NCBI RefSeq assembly: GCF_030867145.1
Contig: NC_134433.1
Location: forward strand, 11,483,216 to 11,547,215
DNA: 64,000 nt
Reading direction: 5' to 3'
Source of the DNA: Opisthocomus hoazin
Lineage: Eukaryota > Chordata > Aves > Opisthocomiformes > Opisthocomidae
Shown: positions 21,996 through 33,821 of the stretch, one piece after another
How positions within the stretch are numbered: position 1 is the stretch's first letter
Layout: each line of letters starts with the position of its first letter
Program-made: the position numbers and the translations under genes
The notes under the pieces: model-generated
Seen by the model: the letters and a program-made list of their open reading frames with translations, nothing else
What the model was told of the DNA's origin: nothing
Database searches by the model: none

Positions 21996-24900
21996 TTGCT
22001 TAAGGTGTTGCATTGAAAGACCCAACAGAGAAAGGAAAAAGGCACGCAACTTGAATAATTGCAAAGACTGGGAGGAAAAAAGTCTGGGTGTGACAGATGG
22101 AAAGATAGGAGGGGCTCCTGCAAAGGATCTACTTTTTGCTACACCTCATCACAGAGGACAGCAGGGGCTGTGAAGTGAAATGGCTAATCTGTAAAGACTG
22201 TCCAAGGACCAAGCCCAACAAGCTTTGGGCATTTCACCTGTGGAGTGTTCAGGGAACACTCACTGGGTCAGAGTTGGCTTCATGAAATGGGCAGAATTCC
22301 TTGAATTAGGGCATGAAGTCAGTGGCAGAGTGACAGGAGGGTATTTTGCCTGTGAGCAGCAATGAAGTGATAAGCAGGGATGTGACAGTCCCGAACCTTT
22401 TTCTTGGGCAAAACCTGACCATTGCTGGTATCTGTTAGGAGGTTCAAAGCTACTGATCTGGCATCTGCTATCTGCAATTTGTTCTTCTACTGGGATACTC
22501 CTGGCTCCCCTGCACAATGCTATGAATGGTTGGGACATCTTCCAGAGGATGGAGGGGCAGATTTTGATGCCTGTAGCTAAATGTCCCTGCTTTTGCCCTG
22601 TTTTGGCAAAAGGCAATGTCCCGTTACAGCTTCACTTTTTACACAGCTCCCTGGGTTCTTGTTCTGAGGCAGCAGTGCACATCTGAAATAAGCTACCATG
22701 AAAGAATCTTGGGAACCCTCCACCCAACCAAGACATCCTACCACTTAAGAATATTAGTCTAACTCACCATAGCCTGCCATGCTCCAGCTACTTCTGGACA
22801 AAACAACAGCTGTCCATAGTAGATTCTGGTTCCAAACTCCCTCAGCTTCTGGGTAAAATGGATGGTGCTCTGTTTTTGCGAAACAGCAGTTAGAGAGCAC
22901 AAGGGCCATCCTTCTGGCAGTGTTTTCCTCACTCGGGAAGTCTGCCTTCCCTCAAAGGAAGGAGCAGAATGCTTCTGGGAGCCTCCGTCCATGAATAGTC
23001 TGCACCATCTGCTGGAATAAAAGAAGGACTGACTCACTAACCATGAATTTTGGGGATGCAGGAGACTTTGGGGAATAAAAAGTCCTGGCTCAAACCTGCA
23101 ATTACACATTTCTTGCAGTCTAAAAGGGGAAGAACGGCTAAAGATAATGTCTACCCCTCCAACCAATGCAATGACACATACCCTTCAAAAAGAGCGTGTA
23201 ATTATGGGGCCTGGTAATTTTAACAAGTAACCCACAAGAATCCAGTCCTACTATGAGGGCATAGCTCTAGCCCACAGGGAACATTTTAGCTTATTTATTT
23301 ACACAGATTGATTCTTAACAGTCAGAAATACCATCCCAAGCTTTAGGTAAGTCTTGCTTTGGCTACTGCAACCTCAGCGCTAACTTCCCTGAATTCCACC
23401 CTGTTGTACTGGAACCTGTGCAAAATTTGAAGCGCAAGTCTTCCTTTTCATGCCTCTGCCCTCCAGCTCCCCCTCCGCTATAAAGTTTTCTTCCTCTCAT
23501 TCTCAGTTTCCTGAACAGCTTGGTTCTTATTTCCTATTTTCCATTTTTCTGCCATCCCTCCTCCTCCAGGCTATTCTTGTCAAACTATTAATTTCATCTT
23601 ATTTGACGGTACAGCAGCCCTCCATGACTGTGGTTTGCTCAGCAAATTATCGGTTACACCAACCTCAAGACTCTTTTTCACTCCAGTGACTCTCCAGAAG
23701 AGGTAGTTTGTAAAATGCAAAGTAATATTAATATCTCTGCTCAGGAATTTCCACTTTGCATTGCTCAGCTTTCATTTTGACTGAGCTCCACTCTGAAAAG
23801 ACATGACTAGCACACGGCGTCTGCTCTATAGCTTATCTGCACCACTGACAGAGAATATCAAATAAGTCTTAATATCTTTAATACTAGATGTATTTTTTCC
23901 TTACTAGAGCAAATTCATATGAACATGATCAGAATGTCCACAGCAGAGGTGAATACTGTTCAGACAGCGTATGGCCTACTATCTTGGACCCAAACCAGAA
24001 CAACAATAAAATGTTTGTAATTGATTTAACAAAACCGATTTAAGCCCTCACACCTAGTTAGAGGAGTATAATGCACCGTTTCAGCGACACCCTTCACCCA
24101 CAGGAGTAAATCTTGCTTTCGTCTATAATAACATTCTATAACAACAACAGCCACTCTGATTTAAATGGTTTAAAACCAAACCTGTAATTAACCAGACAGG
24201 CTTTCATTTGAAGATAGAGACGAGATATAGAAAATTCCCTACTGGTCCTTACCTAAAGGGCATTTTAGTACCACAAATCAGGTATCAAAAAGAGGTGAAA
24301 AACACCAGAAGGTATCTCCACAGCCAACACCCCCATTCTTGGGCCGGCGATGGAAGACTAACCAGTACAAACATCTTCCTGCAGAGGATTTCTCACAGAG
24401 CAAGCCGAGAAGCAGCTGAATGCAGAGCTGTAACTCTTCTAGTTAGAAAGGGTCACCTTTGAAGCGCCAACTAATCACAGGGCACACTACTTGATTTGCT
24501 TCTCTGGCTTGCAAAACCAGCAGCTAATGCTTCTCCAAAGCCATCCTTTCCTCTTAGCTGAGGGACTGTGCGAGCCCCGTGCCAGCACGCACGAGTAACT
24601 CCTCATTGCCCGTTAGCGGCAAGACTGGCAGCCCGAAACCGCGATGTCCCAATGCAAGCCTAGGCTGGGGGCACTGACATTACCGGCTACGATTTACTTT
24701 CAGCATTTTCAAGGAGACAATCAGCTGTCCTGGATCAGGCTACGTGTCCAGTTAGACCAGTGTCCTCGCTCTCCCAGTAGCCAGGAACAAATGACTGAGG
24801 GAAAAAAAAGCCAAGACTGACTAGGGACAAGGAAAACCACTGTTCTCTGGTTGCACTGCCCAGCTGCTGAGTCTGATGCTACATCCAACCATTGCTGCCT

Positions 24901-25535
24901 TCAATAGACTTATCTTCCACAAATTCGGAGTTTTTTTCCCCGAAAATCCATTTAGCTTTCATCTTCTGGAATACCTAATTACAACGAGTTTTACAATTAA
25001 ATACTTATGAAAGATATACTCTCTTGTTTTAAATGGGCACTGATGGGTGCACCCCTAGAGTCTTCTACTGCGAAAAATAGCAAAACCACTCTGCCCCTTT
25101 CCCTTCTCCAGATCATTTGTTGTTCTGTAAGCTCCTACAACATCCTGTTAATTCATCTGGTTTTTTTCACCAAGAGTCCTTGACTTTTTAGTCTCTTTTT
25201 GGCCAAAAAAACTTTAAGCTGGTTATGTTAATGGCTTCTCATTAACCAACACCTGCCACCGGGCAGAACCACTTCTGAACATGTTCCCCTTAACCGCTTT
25301 AAACAGCAACAGAATTCTGCTTCCACTTCGCAAGTCTCTTCACTAAACCTTGGACATAAATCCACAAATCCATTAAACTGCTGCATTAACCATACCTCTA
25401 AGACAGAAGAAATCCCCGTATGGCAAACTGCGGGGATGAAAGCCTCGCTGAGCCCGGGCAGGGAGCCCTCACCCCAGGGAGCACCCCGCGTCGGAAGGCA
25501 GGGTGAAAAAAAACCAGGGCGATTCAGCGGGAGGG
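21996..25535. other. SERPINF2-SERPINF1 intergenic region
   Basis: About 3.5 kb between the poly(A) site of SERPINF2 and a GC-rich block upstream of SERPINF1. I recognise no exon, RNA gene or transposon family. It is moderately A/T-rich with several short open frames lacking homology. Regulatory elements for either serpin may lie here, but none can be named from sequence alone. Confidence 0.5.
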
Positions 25536-25718
25536 TGGCAGCGGCGGAAAAAAAAAAAATAAAAAGAAAAAAAAGGCAGCAGAGCGCTTTAAGAGAACCC
25601 TGGGAAGCTGTAACCTGAAGCCTGCCGAAGGCTGGGCCGGGGGAAGCAGCAAAAAGCAGATGTGGCCGCAGCGAGCCCGCAGTGTCCCCGCCGGCAGCCG
25701 CGCCCGGAGCAGCCCGAG
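25536..25718 (+). promoter_or_regulatory. SERPINF1: Candidate SERPINF1 promoter and noncoding first exon
   Basis: A GC-rich block (about 25430-25860), interrupted by an A-rich tract at 25548-25573, ends in a strong donor-like sequence CCCGAG/GTAAGG with GT at 25719-25720. The first coding exon of SERPINF1 begins 3 kb downstream directly after an acceptor (CTCTGTAG, 28677-28684), so a noncoding first exon is expected upstream, as in human. An alternative donor is CAG/GTAAGA with GT at 28154-28155. Assignment is inference. Confidence 0.35.
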
Positions 25719-25907
25719 GTAAGGGGCAGCCCCCGGGGGACCGGGGACCTGCGGCAGGCGCTGGAGGGTGGGATGCCCACCAAGCGGGAGGGCTCACCGG
25801 GGTTTGGGAGCCACCGGCATCCCAGGGCACGGCTTTGCCGCCCGGGCTGAGCTGTGCTTGGGAACTGGGGTGGGTGGGTGCGTGGTTCTGCCCTTCTTCC
25901 CCGATCT

Positions 25908-26415
25908 GGGGTATTGTGTCCAGTTCTGGGCTCCCCAGTTCAAGAAAGATGAGGAGCTACTGGAGAGAGTCCAGTGGAGGGCTACGAGGATGATGAGGGG
26001 ACTGGAGCATCTCTCCTACAAGGAAAGGCTGAGGGAGCTGGGCTTGTTCAGCCTGGAGAAGAGAAGGCTGAGAGGGGACCTTAGAAATGCTTACAAATAT
26101 CTGCAGGGTGGGTGTCAGGAGGACGGGGCCAGACTCTGTTCAGTGGTGCCCAGCGACAGGACAAGGGGCAACGGGCACAAACTGAAGCAGAGGAAGCTCC
26201 GTCTGAACATGAGGAAGAACTTCTTCCCTCTGAGGGTGACGGAGCCCTGGCCCAGGCTGCCCAGGGAGGTTGTGGAGTCTCCTTCTCTGGAGATATTCAA
26301 GCCCAGCCTGGAATGCGGTCCTGTGCAGCCTGCTCTGGGTGACCCTGCTTCGGCAGGGGGGTTGGATTAGATGATCCACAGAGGTCCCTTCCAACCCCTA
26401 CCATTCTGTGATTCT
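25908..26415 (+). mobile_element. CR1 LINE fragment, 5'-truncated
   Basis: About 510 bp of avian CR1 3' region in plus orientation. Diagnostic stretches are the TTCAGCCTGGAGAAGAGAAG block near 26047, the GGACAAGGGGCAACGGGCAC block near 26159, the GGTTGGATTAGATGATCCAC block near 26362 and the end CATTCTGTGATTCT at 26402-26415. CR1 copies typically end in short ATTCTRTG repeats and lack a poly(A) tail, which fits. The open frame here (25768-26370) does not encode a recognisable reverse transcriptase segment. It probably lies in SERPINF1 intron 1. Confidence 0.92.
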
Positions 26416-28684
26416 CACAGCTGGGGACACGCTTTTTCTTTGCAACGGTAATGCTTTTGGCGATAGTCAAATCCTCTAGAGCTAGTGGTCGCAAGATGCT
26501 TCAGGAGCTACTGCCGTGGGGTGGAGCGATCGCGGCGAGCAGTCTGAACTCGTGGGTGTCATTTGGTAGCACCCCTAAAAGCAGAAGTGTTTGTAAGTGA
26601 TCTGAGACTTGTACTGCTGTTAGATGGAATGCAAAATATTTGCTTTGCACCTGCAGCCCTTCACAACCCAGACACAGAGTTGCTTCTCAGCTCATTTCTC
26701 AACGCTTTCTTCCTGTACCTTCCTGACTGTAACATCACCTGCTGCACGCTGTTGCTCCTTCTCTTCTCTCTAAGGCAGCCACAGATTTTAATATCGTGCC
26801 TGAAACCATCCCACCTCTGCTCCAACCAAATTCTTTTCTCTGCATTTTTGGCTGTGGGCTGAGACATCCAAATAGAATCCAGATGTTCAGGCCAATTCAA
26901 ATGCAAAAGGCTTTGTCTTTCTAAAATGGAAATTGCTTTTTGGCAAAGTTTGAGAAATACGAAGCTGGTGACAGTACTGGCAAAAACAATACAACTCTGC
27001 AAAACCAATCTCCGCTCCCATGCTCCCAGGAGCTCGGTGTAGTTGGAAGCAGAGGTTGTGTTGAGATTATTTTATTTTTTTCCAGAGAAAAGGTTATGCT
27101 CCATGGAAAACCTTCATCTCTGAACTAGACTGGGCCAAACCTCTTCCGCTCAGCATGCAAGAGCACAGCTTGGTGCAGGCATCCTCACAAAGCTCTCACT
27201 AAGACCTGTTTACCTTAGGCTCACACAGGGCTTCTGTTATCTCTCTTTCAGCGTGATGCCTATTCACTGTAAAACTCTGCCATGATATGAGCAATCCCAA
27301 CATCGTATCCACTATCATACCACCAAACGCACTGGTTTGTTCCAGTACAGTAAATCCTCTTGGTACACATCTTCTGCAGCAGAATACCTCGTCTGCTCAG
27401 CAGCTAGGACAGCAGCAGGTCACAGGATGCAAGCGCACAGGGAAAAGAGGGCACCACTTCTGTGTCGCACTGTCTAAACGTCGATGAAAGCTTAGAACCT
27501 CCACTGTGACACATTTTTCTCGGAGGGAGAATTACCTCCAGAAAAAAAGTTTAGGCAGGAAAGGGAAACAGTGAACTGCCTTTCATTGAAGTAAAACCTC
27601 TGCCTGAACAGACTGGGTCCTGAACTGGGGCTGTTGCAGCCACGTGGCTTTAAGTTGTATTTCTACCAGCAGGCATGTTTTCTTTATAGCTGCAGTTAAT
27701 CTGAAACACATGTTCTTTCTCCTGCTTCACTGGATGCCTGGATCACAGGGGTTAGTTAAATACAACCCTCTTCCTTTAATTTCTGGGAATCTATATAAAC
27801 ATTGCTTCAGACCAGCCTCAGTGGCGTCTGTTCTCAGGGGCATGACACTTCTGCAGTAGCTCTGGTTTACCCTCAGTGGAACCCTGGGTTACACACTGCC
27901 CTTTGGACCAGACAGATCTGTCTGGAAGGGCTACATATGCCGATACTGGAGTGATTAAAAGTGGATTCCACAGAAGGAACAGTTTTGGGGAGTTTGGTAC
28001 TTTTCTCCCACCTCCATTAAAACATGTTGAATAAGCCAAGCTCTGTCTTTCAGTTCTTCTCTAGATCTGGCCCAGCGTTAGGTATTTAATCCCAGCCCTC
28101 TTCCTTACTGTCTTTTAAGAAAGCTCTTCTACTTTTACTTTATCGAATTGCAGGTAAGAAGCAAAGGATGCATATAGGCTGTACAGCCTTCCGGGTACAC
28201 GCAGATACAAGAAACATGACAAACTACTGCCCGAGGCAATCGTATAGCAGAGCAGTAACCAGTCCATTTCATCTTCTGCCCCATTCAACAGTATGGATTT
28301 TCTACCTTGTTATAAATACAGTATTGAATTTTCTGAACTCTAAAACTCAGCAGATACAATTTAGTGCTTTTCTGGACATTGGCACTCGAGTAACTGCCAC
28401 CACCAGTGTGGTTTGGGCCACCCACATCTGCTTTTGTGCTCGGGCACACCCAGGCACCCCTGCTTGCCGAATTTTAAAGTCACTGGGGCCAGGGCTGGCT
28501 GAATACTCCAAACACGAGAAGAAGAAAACCCAGCTAAGATCAGGTGTGTGTTTCACAACTGAGAAGGACAAGCAGCAGCATGTGTCACTGCAGTTCCTGT
28601 AACAACCAGGTACAGCGAATAGCAGTAGCAGAGATGTATTTGCTTGGTTGCTCACACTACCTCTGTCATGTTCTTACTCTGTAG
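26416..28684. other. Region between CR1 fragment and first SERPINF1 coding exon
   Basis: About 2.3 kb with no recognised coding exon or repeat family, probably SERPINF1 intron 1 or upstream sequence. A donor-like CAG/GTAAGA at 28151-28159 is the only notable splice-like site. A second 5' UTR exon ending there is possible. Confidence 0.45.
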
Positions 28685-28692
28685 GTTCAGGC

Positions 28693-31600
28693 ATGCAGAC
28701 TCCAGTGGTTCTCCTTTTCCTGGGTCTCTTAACTGTCCCAAGCAGATCCCAGAACTCAGCTACTGGGCAGGTGAGTAGGCAACAACACACAGAGAGTGAG
28801 GGAGAGATACTTGGAGCAGGCAGTTTAATTTTAGAGAATCTTACAGAAGGATTAAGCACTACCCTCCTAAGTTACTAGGATTTTATTTAGCAACGTAATG
28901 AGACTAACTCCTGCTTTACCTAGATAAAACCATAGTAGTTACATCAGGGGATGACCATGGGGCAGAAATAGTGGATACCAATCCAAGTGCTGCCTTCGGC
29001 TTTACTGGGACACTTTAAAGTAAAGTAACGGTTCCTACACTCTTTATCAGTAAGATTAAGCCAGAATTTCTGTAGATCATAAGACAGTATCTGCAGATTG
29101 CTTGCCTTTGAAATGTTTATCACAAGTGTACCTGCTCTTGTAAACTGCACGTCCAATCAAAGCGCTCCCTATACCTGCTAGAACTCTGCCACCGCTGATG
29201 GAGCTAACGCCAGCGAGGTGGAAGAGGAAGATCCATTCTATAAGAGCCCCGTAAACAAGCTGGCAGCTGCAGTCTCCAACTTTGGCTATGACCTGTACCG
29301 TCAGCAATCTAGCCGGACAGCCACTGCCAATGTCCTGCTGTCTCCCTTCAGCCTGGCTACTGCACTTTCTGGTCTCTCGCTTGGTGAGTTCTTGCCCCTT
29401 TTCCTCATGTGCTGTTTGGCTTGACAGGCCTTCCCTTATACTGTCGTCCTTGTTGTTGGCAGGGGCTGGAGAACGAACAGAAGATGTGATTTCTCGTGCT
29501 CTCTTCTATGACCTGCTTAACAAAGCTGAGGTCCACAACACTTACAAGGACCTACTGACCAGCGTGAATGGACCAGAGAAGAGCATGAAAAGTGCCTCCC
29601 GTATTGTCTTGGAGAAAAGTAAAAGTCCTTCTTCCCTTTCATCAAATTTTACCTAAATAACTAGCAGCAGGTAGAATACACTGAGTAACACCGCACTAAC
29701 AGCTTTGGCTCTGACACACTGTTGAGCCAGGACGCAGACAGTGCAAGGAATGTTGTTGCTGCTCCAGAAAAAGCCTGGGAAGTTTGCGTCCACATAAATA
29801 AAAGACCAGACTTACATACACAAGACACTCGTGACAGAGCAGCTAAGACACGGGAAACCTAGAAGAAACTTGCTGAGAATTTTGCCTTCACTCTAGGTTT
29901 TCTGGCAGGTGTTGCTAACTTCCAGGAATCACAAATCACATTTTCTATTTATGATAGCATTCAGCCATATTCCTTTGTTTAATTCCTTGCAGAACTATTT
30001 GAAATGTCTGCTTCCAGCACGCAGTAAACTTCTGCTGAGAAAGCTAAGAGCTATCTTTTGGAACCTGCTGATTCCAAGAATCCAATAGGTTGAGTAAGCC
30101 GTACTCATGAAGCAAGCTGGAGAAAGAAGAAAGACTGATGTAGGAATAACTGTGTCCAAGCCCTCTGTTCTTATCTCCTTTCTTTACTTTTCAGAAGAGA
30201 ATTATCCCATACTCCAGCATGGGTGGCTATAGGATTTGGATCGGTTTCCTCCAAGTGCCTTCAGTCATTCCTCTTCAAAGCAGGTTTCTGTATGCACACA
30301 GCCACAGATGTTTTATGAGAGAACTGCTGCCGGGCTTTGGATTGCAATCTGCTGCCTTGAGGTTGTTTTGATAAGGGAGCTAGGTGCAATATCCATGTTT
30401 TTGTTCCCCAGGACTGAGGGTGAAGCCTGGTTTTCACAGCCAGCTAGAGAAGTCCTACAAGATGCGTCTGAGGGCACTAAGTGGCAATACCCAGTTAGAC
30501 CTCCAAGAAATCAACAACTGGGTACGACAGCAGACAAAGGGAAGGATTATGCGGTTTATGAAGGACATGCCCACCGATGTCAGTATTCTCCTTGCTGGGG
30601 CCGCTTACTTCAAGGGTAAGATTGTTGTGTACTTGGTTACAGAGAGGGTCTATGAAGCATGTGTTAGAAGAGATGGGAGGGAATGCTCTCACTTCCCATA
30701 GAGAAAACAAACTGCCAAAGAGACAGAGTTTAAGAAGAAAGTGTTTGAGAACATAAAGAAGAAAAAAAATGCATGCTACCTGAACACAAATAGTCCTCGA
30801 GGGAGGAATTATTACTCTCAGGAAGCTGAATCTTGACCTGTTTGCAGTAAGACACCAGAGAAGAAAGTTTAAGCTCACAAAACTCCATGGCAAGGGACAG
30901 AATATTACCGTTTAGGGAAGACACAGTTTAAAAGAGTGTACTGAGCCTTTTTACCACTGTAGCAGGAATGGAAGGAGATACTAGAGAGCTGTTCTAGAAC
31001 ATGCTGTAAGTCAGTGTCCCGGAGAATTATTGCTTAGAGACAAGGAGCAAAATAAAGGGTGGGGAGAGAAGCACTTTATATGCATTGACACAATTGTTAC
31101 CCTTTAAAATAGTTTTGTAATTACATAAGTAGACATCAACTTCCCAATAGCTACTCCACCCATACACTGGCTTGTTTTTTTATTTCGCACTTAGCCAATT
31201 CTCAGATGAAAAGGAGGGGCCAAAGAATGGCAGTAAATCAGTAGCTCCAGTCTATTTCCATCTCTACCATCACTCAGTTACGCCTCAACTCTTAAATCAC
31301 AAATACTGCAAATATAAAGTGCAAGATTACTCAGTCACAAGCACGGTTTCATATGCTATTATTCCAGAAAATCCTCCATTTTATCTCTGAAAAAACAGGG
31401 ACATGGAAAACCAAGTTTGACACCAAGATGACTGCCCTGAAAGACTTCCATCTGGACGAGGACAGAACTGTGAAGGTGTCCATGATGTCAGACCCCAAAG
31501 CCATACTGCGATATGGCTTTGACTCGGAACTCAACTGCAAGGTCAGAAAGCAAATATTGCACAAGATCTCCTAAACCTACTGAGGAACAGGCTCAGCTAC

Positions 31601-32995
31601 ACTTACCTGTTAACCCATTCCAGAAGACAGCCTTACTCCTCCCATCAGGCTAGTTTTGCAATCCCTATCTTGAAAGGCAGTATCCTGATTCTTAGAATAT
31701 CCTACTTCTGCATTGGCTATGGGACAAGCAGTCCAGAATTTAAGTAATGCACAGGTCCTACCAGCCTGCATTGCTTGACCCAAAGTTGGGCAAGAAGAGC
31801 AGGGCACACTCCTCAAAACTTTTCCATCTCTACCTCTTTCAACAAATCTTTCACTGTAGCATAAGCTCAAAGGTGTTCCAGCTGAGAATCTCCCAAAGCA
31901 ATACTGTAGTTCATTACAGGATTCAACGGGTGAGAGAGAGCTCTTGCCACGTAATGGCAGAAAGAGTGCAGCACAGTTCATGAAACCCTGGGTGCCAGAG
32001 GGGTGAGGAAGCACCATATCCGATAAAAGCAAACAGGGAAGAAGAACAAGTGTTAACTGGAAAGGCTGACCAGGCAGTCGAGATTCAGGCCTGTTCCTTG
32101 GTACGGAACGGGTGAAACTGTTTATTATTGATGTGACCGTTTCTTATTTATAACTGGCCTTCCAGATTGCCCAGCTGCCATTGACAGAGGGAATCAGCGC
32201 CATGTTCTTCCTGCCTACAAAGGTGACCCAGAATATGACTCTGATCGAGGAAAGCCTTACTTCTGAGTTTGTCCACGACGTGGACAAGGAGCTGAAGACA
32301 GTCCATGCTGTGCTAAGCTTGCCCAAACTAAAGCTGAACTATGAAGAGGCACTTGGCAGCACACTAAAGGAGACAAGTATGTACATCACACACCCTCCAC
32401 AGACTGCCAGGGCTCAAAGCAGTGGGCAAGTTGCTTCCTGCTCTCAGAAGAATATGCAGCTGGTGGGTTATGTTAGGTCCTGCTGTCAGTCTGTAAATTT
32501 CACCAGCAACTAAATCACCTTGGTCCAGGACTCCTCAACTTTTTAGCACATCTTTCTACCAAGCTCATACAATGCTTCTGAGATTGAGAGGGGGAAGCTC
32601 AGTACAAACAGATGTAAGCTGCTTCTCCCTGCTACCCCAATAAACTGTACCAGATCCTGGTACAGCATTAGCAGTACTGCTTCCCCATCTGCAGTCTATG
32701 CTTTCAGCTAATGGAATTTTATTTCTTTCCTCCAGGGCTCCAGTCACTTTTCACATCACCTGATTTTACCAAGATTTCTGCCAAACCTATTAAGCTCTCT
32801 CATGTGCAACACAAGGCAATTCTGGAGCTTAGTGAAGATGGGGAAAGATCCACACCAAATCCTGGGGTGAATGCTGCTCGTCTGACCTTCCCCATAGAAT
32901 ATCACGTGGACAGACCTTTCCTTCTTGTACTGCGAGATGATACAACTGGAACCCTCCTCTTCATTGGCAAGATCCTGGATCCCAGGAGTGTTTAG
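28693..32995 (+). CDS. SERPINF1: SERPINF1, pigment epithelium-derived factor
   Basis: Coding exons 28693-28770, 29182-29383, 29463-29618, 30412-30615, 31399-31541, 32166-32376 and 32736-32995 join in phase to 417 aa (human 418). All introns are GT-AG. The first exon encodes a signal peptide ([13 protein letters not shown]). The second starts the mature acidic segment [21 protein letters not shown], nearly identical to human. Other hallmarks are [17 protein letters not shown] and the end [11 protein letters not shown]. The family is a secreted, non-inhibitory serpin with anti-angiogenic and neurotrophic activity that also binds collagen and glycosaminoglycans. The reactive loop region ([11 protein letters not shown]) holds two prolines and lacks the small-residue hinge of inhibitory serpins, consistent with a non-inhibitory role. 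It is a tandem paralogue of SERPINF2 and converges on SMYD4. Confidence 0.97.
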
Positions 32996-33116
32996 ATCCC
33001 TTCACAATAATCTGCAATGGTAGGGCCCAAATGGAAAGGGTGGTATTGGGAGGGATACTGGCTCCCTGCTCTGCTGCACAAAGACACAACTTGCAAATCT
33101 TATGCCTTCATGCTGC

Positions 33117-33122
33117 AATAAA
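33117..33122 (+). promoter_or_regulatory. SERPINF1: SERPINF1 polyadenylation signal
   Basis: AATAAA lies 122 bases after the SERPINF1 stop codon (TAG 32993-32995), giving a short 3' UTR of about 140 nt. Confidence 0.85.
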
Positions 33123-33139
33123 AGAGCTTTTGCTATTAA

Positions 33140-33650
33140 TCTCAGCAAGCCCCCAGTATTCTCCCTTGAAAGACTGCCTGCCTATGTCATATGCCTTCAC
33201 ACTCCCACTGTCCCAAGATGAGCCACAATGCAGTTCTGTGTCCTACATGCAAGCATCACCTGGTGTATACTGCATTTTTCCCTATCCTGTCTTCCAGCTC
33301 GACACCAGTTGTCTATACTGAATCTCTCATCACTGACAGGTCTGCACTGGTAGCCCTCCAAGTTCTGCAGTGCCCCCTCTTATAGCTTTTAAGTTTGCAC
33401 TTCCCAGCCTGCTGCTTCAACCATTCCAACCATTTACGTTTCACGCTAGCAAGAAAAGTACTTCATAGTGTTAGACATAAACGGCAGCATGGTCTGAATG
33501 ACTGCATGTTCATAAACCATCAGAGTATCACACCCGAGAGATTCACATCTCTAGAAACACACGCATACACAAACATCTCAAACATTTGCTTCAAACTTAC
33601 ATGCAGAAATTATACAACAGCATCTATTCCCACCATACCACACACAGACC
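33140..33650. other. Convergent intergenic gap SERPINF1/SMYD4
   Basis: About 0.5 kb separates the 3' ends of the two convergent genes. I see no exon, repeat or RNA gene here. Confidence 0.6.
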
Positions 33651-33671
33651 CCTCATGTTAGAATTGGTCAT

Positions 33672-33677
33672 TTTATT
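33672..33677 (-). promoter_or_regulatory. SMYD4: SMYD4 polyadenylation signal
   Basis: TTTATT on the plus strand reads AATAAA on the minus strand, about 145 bases beyond the SMYD4 stop (33822-33824). This gives a short 3' UTR. Confidence 0.75.
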
Positions 33678-33821
33678 TACAACAGTCTCACTAAAGAGCA
33701 TTTCAGATTTCATTCAAGTTGTTGTTACACATGATTTTCCAGTTTGTACTACATGACCACCTTACCACATGAAACTTAGCTTTGATGAAAGATCACATTG
33801 CAGCTTCCTTTGACAGGGAAA

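Noticed and set aside
25768-26370. 200-codon open frame in the CR1 fragment
   Set aside because: It overlaps the CR1 3' region and does not show reverse-transcriptase motifs, so it is not a host gene.
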